Assembly: GCA_902729315.2 (NCBI GenBank)
Contig: LR746274.1
Location: 2,569,037 to 2,633,036 of the forward strand
Direction of reading: 5' to 3'
Source of the DNA: Spirodela intermedia
Taxonomy: Eukaryota > Streptophyta > Magnoliopsida > Alismatales > Araceae
DNA: 64,000 bases
The notes under the pieces were generated by a model. It made no database searches, was not told the origin of the DNA, and saw nothing but the letters and a program-made list of their open reading frames with translations. Both the position numbers and the translations under genes were made by a program. Shown here in pieces: positions 38,801 through 49,158 of the stretch (its first letter is position 1; every line of letters begins with the position of its first letter).

Positions 38801-41800
38801 AAATGTAACATCCATAGAAGTAAAAATCTTTCTAAACGGAGGGTCATATTATTTATAATCTTTTTGATTAATAGTACACCCAAGAAAGATGTATTTAATC
38901 TTGGTGCAAAGTCTTCTTTTGTTTTGAGTATGATCATGAACAAAAGAAACACACCCAAATAATCTCGCTTCTATTCTGGTGTTAATATGGTGGTGTGGAA
39001 AAAAATGGGCTAATGAATCTATAGAATTGTGGAAGCCTAAGATTCGAGAAGGCATATGGTTGATAACGTATATGGCAGTGAGGACAGCCTCAACAATATT
39101 TTGCACATGATGAATTTAGCATTGTCTAGTTACCTCTAAAATATGCTGATTTTTCCTTTTGGCTAGATCATTTTTCTATGGAGTATATACACAAGAAGAT
39201 TTGTGTATAATTCTCTCTACTTTGAAGGATGAAAACTTTGACTAAAATATTCTTTAGCATTGTCGGATCTAAATTTTTTGATATTTGTACCAAACCGATT
39301 TTTTATCATGGTACAAAAGAATTTTAGAACATCAAATACATAAGACTTTTGTTTTAGAAGAAATACCCACATACATCTTGTACAATCATCACTGAAAGTA
39401 ATAAATCATTTATTACCACAAATATCATTGATGGGACACAGTCCCCAAGTGTAATTATGAATTTAGAAGAAAGGAATCTCACTCCTTTCTCCTTGAGAGT
39501 GAAATGAAACACGTGTGTTTAGAGAATTCACACATTACATTTCAGAGTGTCTAAAGACACTCTTTGAAATAAAGAGGGAAAAACAGTTTTTAAGATATTA
39601 AAGAAAGGATGATCCATCTTTTGATGAAGTAGATGGATCTTGTTGACAACTTTTAGAGGTTCTACAAGTTGGTCTACTTTTCACTATATACGTTTGGCTG
39701 TCCTTTTAGAAGATAGAGTCTATCATATTTTCTAGCAACTCTAATCCTCTGATGATGTACCTTATCAAATATTACACAAAGATATTCATCAAAGAAGGCA
39801 CAATAAGTGAAATCTCTTGCAAGTTTCTCAACATAAATAAGGTTTGTAAATAGTTTGAGAACATGAAGAACATTAGGAAGAATGGCAAGAGGTTCAAGTT
39901 GAAGATCCCCTATATCATTATGACAAGGGGTTCAAGTGGAATGGTTAGAAAAGATTCTTTTGCAGTTGAAACTTTTCTATCATTATGACAAGAGTTATAT
40001 TTGGTGAAATGGTGAGAAGAATTAGTCATGTGATCTGTTGCCCCTTAGTCCACTTATTGAGAGTTAGAAATATCTCTAGCAGAAACTCTAATTCCAAGAG
40101 AGTGAAGAAGCTTACCATGCTGGACTGATAAGTATTACGTCATTGTCGACTTTAATTGTTTCAATTCAGCTCGAAGTCGTTCTATATCATTTATATGAGG
40201 TGATGATTGGTGTTGATTTCGTTTGAAATATGACGGCTAATTAATAGATAAATTTGTCATAAAATGTACTTACCTGCCATATTTTTCAGTATTGAAATTT
40301 AGTGGTTTTTCATGTAATTTATAGCATCTATCTCTATTGTGACGTGGTTTTCTGCAATATGTACACCATATTGAGGTGGTTTGGCCTGATCACCAGTCTT
40401 CTTCATGGTTTCACCTTGTTTAACCATAAATGCAGAATTATCAGTTTCTGGAACTGACATCATTAATTTCTATTGACTTTCCTCATTTAAAACAATTGAA
40501 ATAGCTTCATCTAAGACAGCTTTCTTCTCACATCTCAAGATTTGTTGTTTGACTTGGTCAAACATAGAATTGAGTCTAGAAAGAATTTCAACACTCCTTT
40601 TATCTATAAAATTTTGTAGCAACATCAATTTCGTCAGGTTTTTAGTGTCAAGGCTAAGGTAATAGTCAAGTTCATGTCATAAATTCTTTAACTCTCCTGC
40701 ATACTCTATCACCGATTTATTGGCATTGTGGACATTGATTTTGTCTCAAGCTCATATATATGAGCTTCGTTGTTTTTCTGTGAGATTTTGGTGTGAACTG
40801 TTTCCCATAAGTCTTTGACCATGGCTAAGAAGAAAAAATCACGACTAATTGGGGGAATCATTGTTCCCCACAGCCAAGTTTTGATCAGGGTGTTCTCTTA
40901 TCTCCGTCTCCGAAATTCACATGACATTAAGTTTGGTTTCCCCTCTATCAAATGATGTACCATACCTCTTCCATTCAATACTGCACGAATATATTCTGAC
41001 TATGATATCAGATTATATCCAGTTAATTTGAACTCTGCAGGCATTTTAGGAAGTTCTACAAATAATCTTATGCCCTTAGGAATATATTCTACCAGTTAAT
41101 TTGAACTGTTTGGTTTCGTGGAGACTGAAATCCCCCCCAGAAGATGAAGCAATATCTCATAGTTTCCATTTCAAGGAAATAATAGTCGACTGCACAAAAA
41201 ACTAATTTTGTGAACAAATCTCAATAAAGATATCCAAAGAACGGTACAAAGACCGAAACACTAGAATCAATCAGTGCAGAAGTGAATTAGAGCAATCACA
41301 CCTGGATTCGTTCCATAGAGACACTGCAAAAATGGCACGTCCCTTGCTGGATGGGCACGATACTAACAGCTTCAACAGAAGTAGAGCGTCCCTTGCGGAT
41401 GAACTCAAACTGTCAAAAGAAAGGGATTTGAAACCCTAACCTTGTTCTGATTCCATGTTGAGTAGTACAACCCTAATTCGGTGTGTTGGTAGATCCCAAA
41501 GTCCCCTTGGAGATGAAGAAGAATTTATTGAATGAAAAACTAGAATCAGTTTTTCAAGAGGAATGAGGTCTAATATTTATACAAACCCTCGAGAGTTCTA
41601 GAACTACTAATATCAATGCAGACACATAAGGGCATATATGCCACATGAAAAATATAGGGTTGTTGTTAAGTCCTCTCAACAACACACAAGAAGTGATTAT
41701 AAGAAAATTGAACAGGATAATAGAGCATAACCACGTGTCTGTCTTGGTAACTTGCATTTTTTTGTTGTGAAGAACATTTTGTGGGTAGATGGTAGGAATC

Positions 41801-44800
41801 TGTTTTGATTATGATAATGTCTTTCAGAATGTACTTCTCCCTTTGTTGGCCAACGCTGTACATTCTTCCTCAAGAGTAGCCAAACTGAAATGATTTCTTT
41901 ACAGTTGACTTCAAATTTGGAGATTCTAGACTGATGATAATGAATAAAATACTTACATCTAAACAGTTTTGGTGGAAGATGATAAATTAGACTCTTGGGT
42001 TAAAGAAGACTGACAGGTGACTTGTTTGGGACCCTAGATGGTATGTTGTCAATAACAAAGGGGGCCACGATAATATATTCAATTTAGAGTTTCTATGGAA
42101 GATAACACTGCAATAGTTAGATTCAAGTGGTTTGTCGCAAGTGTAGATTCTTGTACTGAATTACCCCCTTATTACTTCAAGTAGGCACATAAAGTATCAT
42201 CGATGTTAACTTCATATTTTGACAAATATGTAATTGTTTTTCCATATTTATTTTTTATCATTTCATGACTCTTAAATGATGTGAGAATTTCCCCCTCAAC
42301 TTTCGTTATAAACCTTTAAGTATAGTAAGTATAGTCATTAATGAACCCCATAAAATATTGATAGTCATCTATTCTCATTGTCAGATAATCCCCACTTACT
42401 AGGTTACGCGAGGTTAAAGGACAATAAATCTTACTATTAGATAAGCAGATTGAGATCCAACCATGTTTAGATTCTGACATATATACATATAATCTGCAGA
42501 GATTTGACAGAAAAATGTTTAATGTGCAGCTGCCGCTGATGTGTCTTTTCAATGTTTGAGTGTATCCTTGGTGATCTCTCAAGTTAGAAAAACAGAGAAT
42601 ATTCTTGGTGTGAGGTTTAGGAATCCTATATTGTGAACACTCCAAATCGTTTGGCATGTCTGTAAAATGCTTTAACGATAAGATGGCTAGACTAAGTGAG
42701 CAGTGCCCTTCCCCTGTTGATTGCTTTTTCTTGCCCTAAAGTGAATGAATCTTGTTGTGAGACATCTCTTGTAGTTGATCGATTTCATTGTGGGAAAAGT
42801 CATGAGGGCTGTTTTCTGGTGGCTAATTTCACCTCCTTTGGTAGAAGAGACAAAGGTCTACTGTTGTCATCCTTTTGCACTGAAGACAAAAACATTGGGG
42901 TCATTTTGAAGTTAATTTACATCTTTCTGAGATTATCATTTAGTTGAGTTTTTGTCTATGAATCACAAAATTACTGTTCAGTGACTGTTTACTTAGTCTT
43001 ATGACATTCTTCTTTGGTTAATGCTACAGATGAAGTTGAAAGCCTTGCAGCTGCAAGAAAGGCTGCCTTATCTGGTTCTGAACCCTCTGATTCAATACGG
43101 GTATTGTTTTCTGACTCAGTTTCACCTTCTCTCTCACAGGCTTGACCGAAATTCTTGTATTCGTGAATCCAGCCTTCTTAATATTTTATCCTGGAAGAGG
43201 CACTGCTGATCATGTATTGTCATTTTTTTTTCAAATATTTACAGGTTGTTAATGCATTGCTTACACAGATGGACAGATTGAAGTCTTGGCCAAATGTGAT
43301 CATTTTGACCACTTCAAACATAACAACAGCAATCGGTATACAACTAATTTAAATTATGTCCATTCTTGTTTTATTTTGTGCTTTGTTATTGTCTTCGGAG
43401 TAATCTGTTTAAATGAATTGACTGCCAGAAAATTATCTTCAAAGGCAAGCGAAAAAACCTACAGTAAGGATTTGACAACTTATCAAGTTGATGTTATCAG
43501 ATATTTAATTTTATTTCAGCTATCTTCTAGAGAGTGGCTTTTTGTGTATTAGGTTTTCTTGTGCATTGCAAATATACAGCTAACACTCTTTGTTCAGCTA
43601 ATCATCCGGTCTAAAAACTTTTGTTTCTCTGCTCTGTGTCGATGGTGCTTGATGTGTAAAATTATGTTAATAGATGGCTTATTATTTGAGTCGATCTTTT
43701 TTTTTGGCCCTTATGAAAAGGTCTTTGGTCTATCTCACCTCATTCCTACTGTCTATTTATTAACAGTTTGTATGAGTTTGACCAAGCTGCTGGAAGGTTT
43801 TGCATCTCTTCTTTGTTATGTTGTCTGCTCTGACTAAGTTTGGTGAATCATGTTGGAAATTTATGATATGCCATGTATTATGATTGACACGATGATATAT
43901 TTTTCGGCTATGCACTTGCTTCGAAAGAACAATTTTTAGTAGAAAAAATTTCCCCTCATTTATTTTCCCACTGTAGTCAAGATAACACACGATCTGGAGC
44001 TCTGATAGGCGGCCAGCACTCTTGGAAGAACTCAAACTTTATTAATCAAGAAAATTCATTACAAGGAGAGTGGGATCCAGTATTTATACCAGATCCCTAG
44101 AAGGTTTTAGACATACTGATGTAACACGAAATGAAAGGTACATGAGGACATATATGTAAACATGTAAGGTATATAGGTTCTTAAGTAAATCTCGACAACA
44201 CCCCCCCTCAAGCTGGTGAGTAAATGTTGTCCATTCCCAGCTTGGGAATAATGTTCTACAGTTGTGTACCCGATATGCCTTTAGTAAGCATGTCTGCCAA
44301 TTGATTATTTGTTGAAATGCATGATATACAAATCACAATGGCCTCAAGTTTTTCTCTGATGAAATGATGATCAATCTCCGCATGTTTGGTATGGTCATGT
44401 TGTACTAGGTTGTGCACTAGATTGATTGCCGACTTATTGTCATAATAAATTTTCGTAGGACTGGATAAGGAATTTGTAACTCATCAAGTAAGTTCTTGAC
44501 CCAAAGTAACTCACATATTCCTTCGGCAAGTGCCTTGAGTTCAGCCTCAGCACTTGATCGAGCAACTACATTTTTTTTTTAACTTCTCTAGGTGATATGG
44601 TTGCCACCAACAAGAGTAAGATGAATAATGTGTGATCAGCATGACTTTGGTTGTAATTTAATTTTTTCATGGCTACTGTAAACCTTCCAAACTATGCATG
44701 TGGAGATTGTTTGAGGTTATAAAGATATTTCTTTAACTTACAAACAAGATTAGATGAAAGATTATGCTCATATCCTGGTGGGAGAGTCATGTAGACCTCT

Positions 44801-47800
44801 ACAACCAAACCACCATACGAGAATGTATTTTTAACATCGAATTGTTGAATATTCTAACTGAAAATTACTACCAAGGACAATAAAAAAAGAACTGTATTCA
44901 TTTTGACCACTGGTGTAAAAATCTCTTGATAATCTATTCCATATATTTGTGTATAACCCTTAGCCACCAGCTAGGCTTTATACCTCTCGATTGAACCATC
45001 CGATTTATATTTCACTGTGTACACTCATCTGCAGTCAATAGTCTTCTTAGCTCGTGGTAATTCCACTAGATCTTATGTCTGATTTTTTGCAAGAGCTCTC
45101 ATCTCATCATCCATGGCTTGTTTCCACTCAGGATTGGAGAGAGCCTCGGGGAGATTTTTTAGAATGGTAGTGGTGTCTAAGGATGCAAGCAATGATTGAT
45201 AGGGTAAAGAAAGTTTGTGATAAGAAAGGAAACTAGCAGTTGGGTGGGTACAAGGGTGTTTTTGTACACTCCTTTATAGGTTTGCATAGGGCAATGGGAA
45301 GTGAATCATGAGGTAGGACTACAGAATCATCAGATGAGAGAGATGTTAATGGTTGTATATTTTCTAAGGTCAGATCAGAGCCTCGGATTTTTGGTTAATG
45401 GATCTTCTTCTCTCCATCTACGAAATTCTCGAGACAACATATATCAAAAATTATTTGTGAAAAATTTAAATCAGGAAAAAAAAGAAAGTGCTAAAAATAG
45501 AAAAACTCATATGAGAAAAGTTCATTTATCTTATAATTACCTTTGTGTGCTTCTTTTTTCTCTGTTCGCATTCCTCTTCTTAATTCGTTCTTCCTCTTCC
45601 TCTTCTTTAATGTTTCCTTATTTTTATTTTATTCCCTTTGTATTGTTGCCTTTATTTCCTCCTTTTACTTCTTCTTTATTGTCTTTCCTAGTTTTTCCTT
45701 CTTTCTCGTTTACTTTTTTATTATTATTCACTTTTCAATGTTCTCTTTGAAAGATTGAAATAAATTGGAGGTAACTTTCAACTTGATATGTCAACTCGAA
45801 CGTTAGTAATCATTCAGGATACTTCATCAGCTTGAAGGTGACACAAAATATGCAATGGAAAGATAAGGTGCTCTCTAAAGAACGGTATTTAGAACTAACT
45901 ACCCCTTTTGAAAGTAAGAACTTAAGCTCTAAGTGAGTGAACAATACAAAATAAAATGCCAATATAGTTATGATAGCATACAAGGCAAGGGCCTGTGACT
46001 TGAAGGTTTACATCAATATTTGATTGACTATTGAGAGACATTTGCACCAGTGGCCAACCTCAAGTTTGTTAAGATAATTTTTTTCCCGTACAGATCATTT
46101 CTCAAACTTTGTATCAACTTGATTTATTTGTGATGTTTTCTTAGATGGATACTAGGGAGAGTTTTTCATGGATCCTACTCAAAGGTTTGTTATAGGGAGA
46201 AGCTCTATTGATTGAACCTTATATGGGCCTAACTTGATAGATTTATATTTTGAAGGGCAACCAAAACAATGCGAAATGGAAAGTTAGTCTTTCAGTGATT
46301 CTTCCTGTACGTAAGAAAATTGTTGGAAATTTTAGGTCACAAGAAAATTATGTAACAGATTGAGTGTATGTTACAAAATCGTGTAAGGTTCCTCCTTCTA
46401 TAATGGGGGTTAGAAGTGAATGAATCTTGAGGCGGTTTCCGCCGTTCTCCCCTCTGTCCTTCGTGATGAGGTCTTATTTCTCCATTTCAACATGGTATCG
46501 GAGCGGGTTCGTTCCACTAGAGTTTCATCAGCTCTGTTCGACGTCTGTTGTATGGGGGAACACCATCACCACCACCACTAGAGTTCGGCGGTATCCGATG
46601 TCTTCTATCTGCTGCTGCTGCCTCTGTTTGACATAGGTTCTGCTTGGCATTTCTTGTCTAGGGGAGCATTGATGCCACCATCACTGGCATCTGGCAACAG
46701 ACAGGTTATATGTTAAGGTTTCAAACCCCTCTGCTTGAAGGTAGATATAGTAGATATCTATACACAGCTTGAAGTAGAGTGTTTTAAGAATATGCAGGCA
46801 AATGCTGTGGCCACTAGCTGTAGCATCTTTCATTTCCATTTTTGTGGCTTCTGTTCATTACAAAAGTATGTGAGAGTTCTGCCTCAGTGCATAAGAACTT
46901 GAGAATGAATGCTCCCATTGTCTGTAAAATGGACTAAAACTTGAGAATGTGGGACTATCCTTGAGCTCGTGAAAGCTCACACGATGTTGATGGCTAGTTA
47001 TTATAACATATATAACCTTTGATATGATATGATTTATCATTTGGGAGAAATGGCAAACGACTGTTTGAGGGTGATGAGGAGTCTATTAATGAGGATAATG
47101 ACACAAGAACACAAGTTAAAGTCAAATTAGATTTTGGGGTTTACTTGCTCGATAGTCTTTTCTAGTTTTGATGTTGAAGATGTACCAAACAAGAACTTTA
47201 CAGTGTACGAAATGGTATGTATCATTTATGTCAAAAAAAAAAAAACTGTGAAACTTGTGTGACTCCTGGACGAATTTAGAATTTTTATATCAAATTGACC
47301 TTCCAAAACAAATTATTTTCATTAATTCCCATTCAACTCCATCATCATAGTCAAATAACAAGGCTTCTCTCGGTTGCAAAACTATTGGCGGTTGCCCCTT
47401 CATCATCCCTGGTTGACTCTCTTCCCGGAATCGGATTGAACTCACCGTTCTTTGGCTTTCAGATATCGCTTTTGTCGACCGCGCAGACATAAAGGCATAC
47501 GTCGGGCCGCCAGCAGTTCAAGCCCGATATGAGATCCTCAGATCATGCGTCCAAGAACTTGTGCGTACTAGAGTTGTAACGCCTCCTCAGGTAGCCCAGC
47601 TTCTGGGGTTCTGTGAAATCTTCTAGCTTTCTATATATCCACTACGGCCCCATGCAAATGGATTTTTCCATTTCAGGAAAACGAAAATATCGTCCTTCCC
47701 AGCTACGGATTATTAAGAGAAACAATGGGCGCAAGCGTTTCACCGGAGGTTGGAGGCTCAGCTGACCCCATATCCAAGTTACTGCTCCAAGTTGCAGAGG

Positions 47801-48117
47801 AGTGCAAGGTTAGGGGAGACCACCATCCTCCATATCCTCCTCATCTTCTTCTAGATGACGACCCCATGAAAATGACCAGCCCTTAGTACCATCACAGCCG
47901 CCATTACCTACCTCTGCCTTCGCAGATTCTTCAGCCCAACAGTTCAATTAATGTCTCTGGCTGGGTATTTTTTCAGGGCTTGAGCGGGCGTTCTCTGAGA
48001 AAGCTGCCTTTTCTAGCTCATGCGGCTCTCACCAGCCCCTACTGTGATATCATCAAGTTCCTGCATGCCCTGGAGGAGACTGCAAGGAGAGAGATTGCCG
48101 AGGTCCTGCCTTCTTGA
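26861..48117 (+). CDS. PCH2: Pachytene checkpoint protein 2 (PCH2/TRIP13 AAA+ ATPase)
   Basis: AAA+ ATPase that remodels HORMA-domain proteins. In plants it acts on ASY1 during meiotic synapsis and crossover control (family knowledge; the rice orthologue is CRC1). Exons: 26861-26984, 27080-27143, 28729-28835, 28924-28991, 33915-34018, 34097-34201, 35283-35372, 35466-35541, 35766-35835, 43030-43100, 43245-43335, 47463-47590, 47677-47808, 47977-48117. They total 1371 nt, phases match at all junctions, and the product is 456 aa. Motifs: Walker A GPPGTGKT (197-204), Walker B VFVLIDE (265-271), sensor-1 TTSN (315-318), an Arg-finger region ending DRAD (329-332) and sensor-2 region [11 protein letters not shown] (411-421). 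The N-terminal non-ATPase domain carries VEVCMKPSS and [12 protein letters not shown]. All catalytic motifs are present and no exon is broken. Three introns are very long (4.9, 7.2 and 4.1 kb) and filled with retrotransposon DNA. I chose the ATG at 26861 because it begins the only frame that splices into the conserved VEVC segment. Confidence 0.95.
31100..31645 (-). mobile_element. Ty1/copia gag fragment (decayed)
   Basis: Read on the - strand, this begins [20 protein letters not shown] and continues into a gag (UBN2-type) pattern with [31 protein letters not shown], then [15 protein letters not shown] and [11 protein letters not shown]. Several in-frame stops interrupt it. No matching pol sequence follows on the same strand here, so it is a truncated copy. 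Confidence 0.8.
31975..32470 (+). mobile_element. Ty1/copia integrase C-terminal fragment (decayed)
   Basis: On the + strand the frame from 31979 reads through motifs typical of the copia segment after the integrase core: [33 protein letters not shown] and [11 protein letters not shown]. After a stop and frame shift it continues with pre-RT linker sequence resembling VYSRT. It has the opposite orientation to the neighbouring gag fragment, so two insertions or an inversion are implied. Confidence 0.82.
32880..33220 (-). mobile_element. Possible copia leader/LTR remnant
   Basis: The TGATACTATCA at about 32949 resembles the reverse complement of the TGGTATCA primer-binding site that follows a copia 5' LTR. 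DNA beyond it (to about 33220) would then be LTR. A diverged relative of 33105-33205 is found at about 32603-32703. No clean LTR ends were found, so this is tentative. Confidence 0.35.
36613..36837 (-). repeat. 3' LTR of the intron-9 copia element
   Basis: Paired with 41456-41684. Shared blocks include 'gaagaagaatttatt', 'aaaaactagaatca' and 'cagacacataagggcatat'. The two LTRs differ by many substitutions, so the insertion is not recent. Confidence 0.88.
41456..41684 (-). repeat. 5' LTR of the intron-9 copia element
   Basis: On the - strand it begins TGTTGTTGAGAGGACTTAAC, and it is followed inward by the primer-binding-like site. It pairs with 36613-36837. Confidence 0.88.
42180..42665 (-). 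mobile_element. Copia integrase remnant of a different element
   Basis: A 113-codon - strand ORF (42316-42657) ends in [20 protein letters not shown], matching the copia integrase core around its first catalytic region (the usual pattern is ...YFMGFIDDYTRY). Frame-shifted integrase-like sequence continues to lower coordinates (near [18 protein letters not shown]). It lies just outside the LTR-bounded element and is a separate, more decayed insertion. Confidence 0.7.
44003..45390 (-). mobile_element. Truncated Ty1/copia element (LTR, RNase H, RT)
   Basis: On the - strand a 3' LTR ends about 44003 and starts TGTTGTCGAG at 44200. A polypurine tract (44201-44212) precedes it. Upstream of that is RNase H sequence, with the pattern [10 protein letters not shown] at about 44420. 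After a deletion near 44600, reverse-transcriptase sequence runs to about 45200, containing FDVKNTF and [20 protein letters not shown]. The gag, integrase and 5' LTR are missing. It is related to the element at 36613-41684 but belongs to a separate insertion. Confidence 0.85.
46321..46505 (+). mobile_element. Copia 5' LTR with primer-binding site
   Basis: A 172-bp block starts TGTTGGAAATTTTAGG at 46321 and ends TTTCAACA at 46492. It is followed directly by TGGTATCGGAGCG, a near match to the usual copia site complementary to initiator Met-tRNA (TGGTATCAGAGC). This is the typical 5' end of a + strand copia element. About 200 bp of leader follow before the similarity fades, and no gag or pol was recognised downstream. 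Confidence 0.75.
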
Positions 48118-48610
48118 ACCTGGTCCTCTTGCTAGTTACTTATACCCATCAACCAGCTCCTCTCTCTCTCTCTCTTTCTCGCTCTGTTCTGATTATTTTC
48201 CTTCCAGGGAATTTATGTGGGATTGGATGTGGCTTTTCTATGTACATACATACATACATATATAGACCCTTGGGGGAAACATGAATGCTCAGGTTGATCG
48301 ACTTGGGCTTTCACCGAAATCCATGAAGGTCTTACCGCCTCAAGATCACCTCATCTTCTCCGGTGTTTGGGTACCGAATTTAGGTGATCGCTAGATTGGG
48401 CGATTGTTTGGACTGGGATTTATGGGTTCTCTGTTCTACGTAGTGATAACGCGAATTTCACTAGAGAAGGGCCATTTACGTGGCTCCCCCCGGTTTATCG
48501 AAAGAGGGAGCGCCTCGTGAAGGGTCACTAACACCGGCTTCTGGGCTTTCGTGCTCGAGTGAGAGAGAGAGAGAAAGGCATCCGTTTGGGGTTGCACTAT
48601 TCGCTGGATT

Positions 48611-48830
48611 CTCTCTCTATCTCTTTCTGACTACATCGTTGCAAATCTCTTTGAGAGCCAAAACCCTTCATAATCGGTCAGCTGTTGAGCTCTCGGGGAA
48701 GAAAGACTGGCCGAGTAAGAGGGATAAAGGTGTCTCTTTGGGGTGTACCATTCGCTAGATTATCTCTAGCGAAGGGTTTGAGGGGCTCTAAACGAGTTTT
48801 GCAATGATGTAAGTAGAGAGAGAGAGAGAG
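48611..48830. repeat. Imperfect inverted repeat (about 60-bp arms)
   Basis: The left arm 48611-48669 (containing actacatcgttgcaaa and aaaacccttc) is matched by the reverse complement of 48771-48830 (containing gaagggttt and tttgcaatgatgtaagt). By eye about three quarters or more of the positions pair. The loop is about 100 bp. A short direct repeat (tttgggg...attcgct) also occurs at about 48584-48605 and 48739-48756. Confidence 0.7.
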
Positions 48831-49114
48831 ACTGTGAGGTACTGTTTGAGTACATGCACCGAGCCGAGAGAGAGAGAGAGAGGAGGCTACGAATTCTGCA
48901 TGTGGTCGCTCATGAATGCACACGTGCATGCCGCAGGTAGGCTCAGAATACACGTGGGAGCACCCGTGCGCCGAAGGAGCCAGGGCCAGACATAGCACCG
49001 CGGGCGGGTCCTGAAGGCGAGCAAACTGTGATAGGCCGGCCGCACGAGCGATTCCCACATCGGTCGGCGTACCCTCAGTAAGCCAGCTTCCCGGAGACTC
49101 TTCACTACACAATC

Positions 49115-49158
49115 GGAGATAGAGATAGAGATGGAGATAGAGAGAGAGAGAGAGAGAG
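49115..49158. repeat. GA/GATA-type microsatellite
   Basis: Alternating GATAGA units grade into a pure GA run, in intergenic DNA. Confidence 0.9.

Larger units (their letters stand above)
36613..41684 (-). mobile_element. Ty1/copia retrotransposon, both LTRs, defective
   Basis: Element of about 5.1 kb antisense to PCH2. LTRs of about 225 bp lie at 36613-36837 and 41456-41684, both TG...CA. A polypurine tract (reverse complement of CTCCCCCTCAAG, 36838-36849) abuts the 3' LTR. A primer-binding-like site (TGGAATCAGA on the - strand, about 41455) abuts the 5' LTR. Reading the - strand from high to low coordinates gives gag (about 41150-40200), an integrase C-terminal segment ([16 protein letters not shown], near 38950), reverse transcriptase ([20 protein letters not shown], near 38000) and RNase H ([20 protein letters not shown], near 37050). 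Stops and frame shifts break all of them, so it cannot move on its own. I found no convincing target-site duplication. Confidence 0.92.
35836..43029 (+). other. PCH2 intron 9 (7.2 kb), mostly retrotransposon
   Basis: This intron splits the Walker B aspartate codon: the exon ends in VLI plus G, and the next exon begins with AT. It contains a copia element with both LTRs (36613-41684) and a second copia integrase remnant (about 42180-42665). The remaining flanks are AT-rich and featureless. Both insertions are antisense to PCH2. Confidence 0.85.
43336..47462 (+). other. PCH2 intron 11 (4.1 kb) with copia DNA
   Basis: Contains a truncated - strand copia element (about 44003-45390) and a + strand copia LTR with primer-binding site (46321-46505). 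A pyrimidine-rich, TTC-like tract lies at about 45540-45740. Other parts are AT-rich with nothing recognised. Confidence 0.8.

Noticed and set aside
36613-41684. Target-site duplication around the copia element
   Set aside because: The 5-bp flanks (tagac and cacaa) do not match with the LTR borders chosen, so none is claimed.
45301-45750. 149-codon + strand ORF in PCH2 intron 11
   Set aside because: The C-terminal half is a Phe/Ser/Leu run from a TTC-rich tract, and the N-terminal half overlaps the end of an antisense copia fragment.
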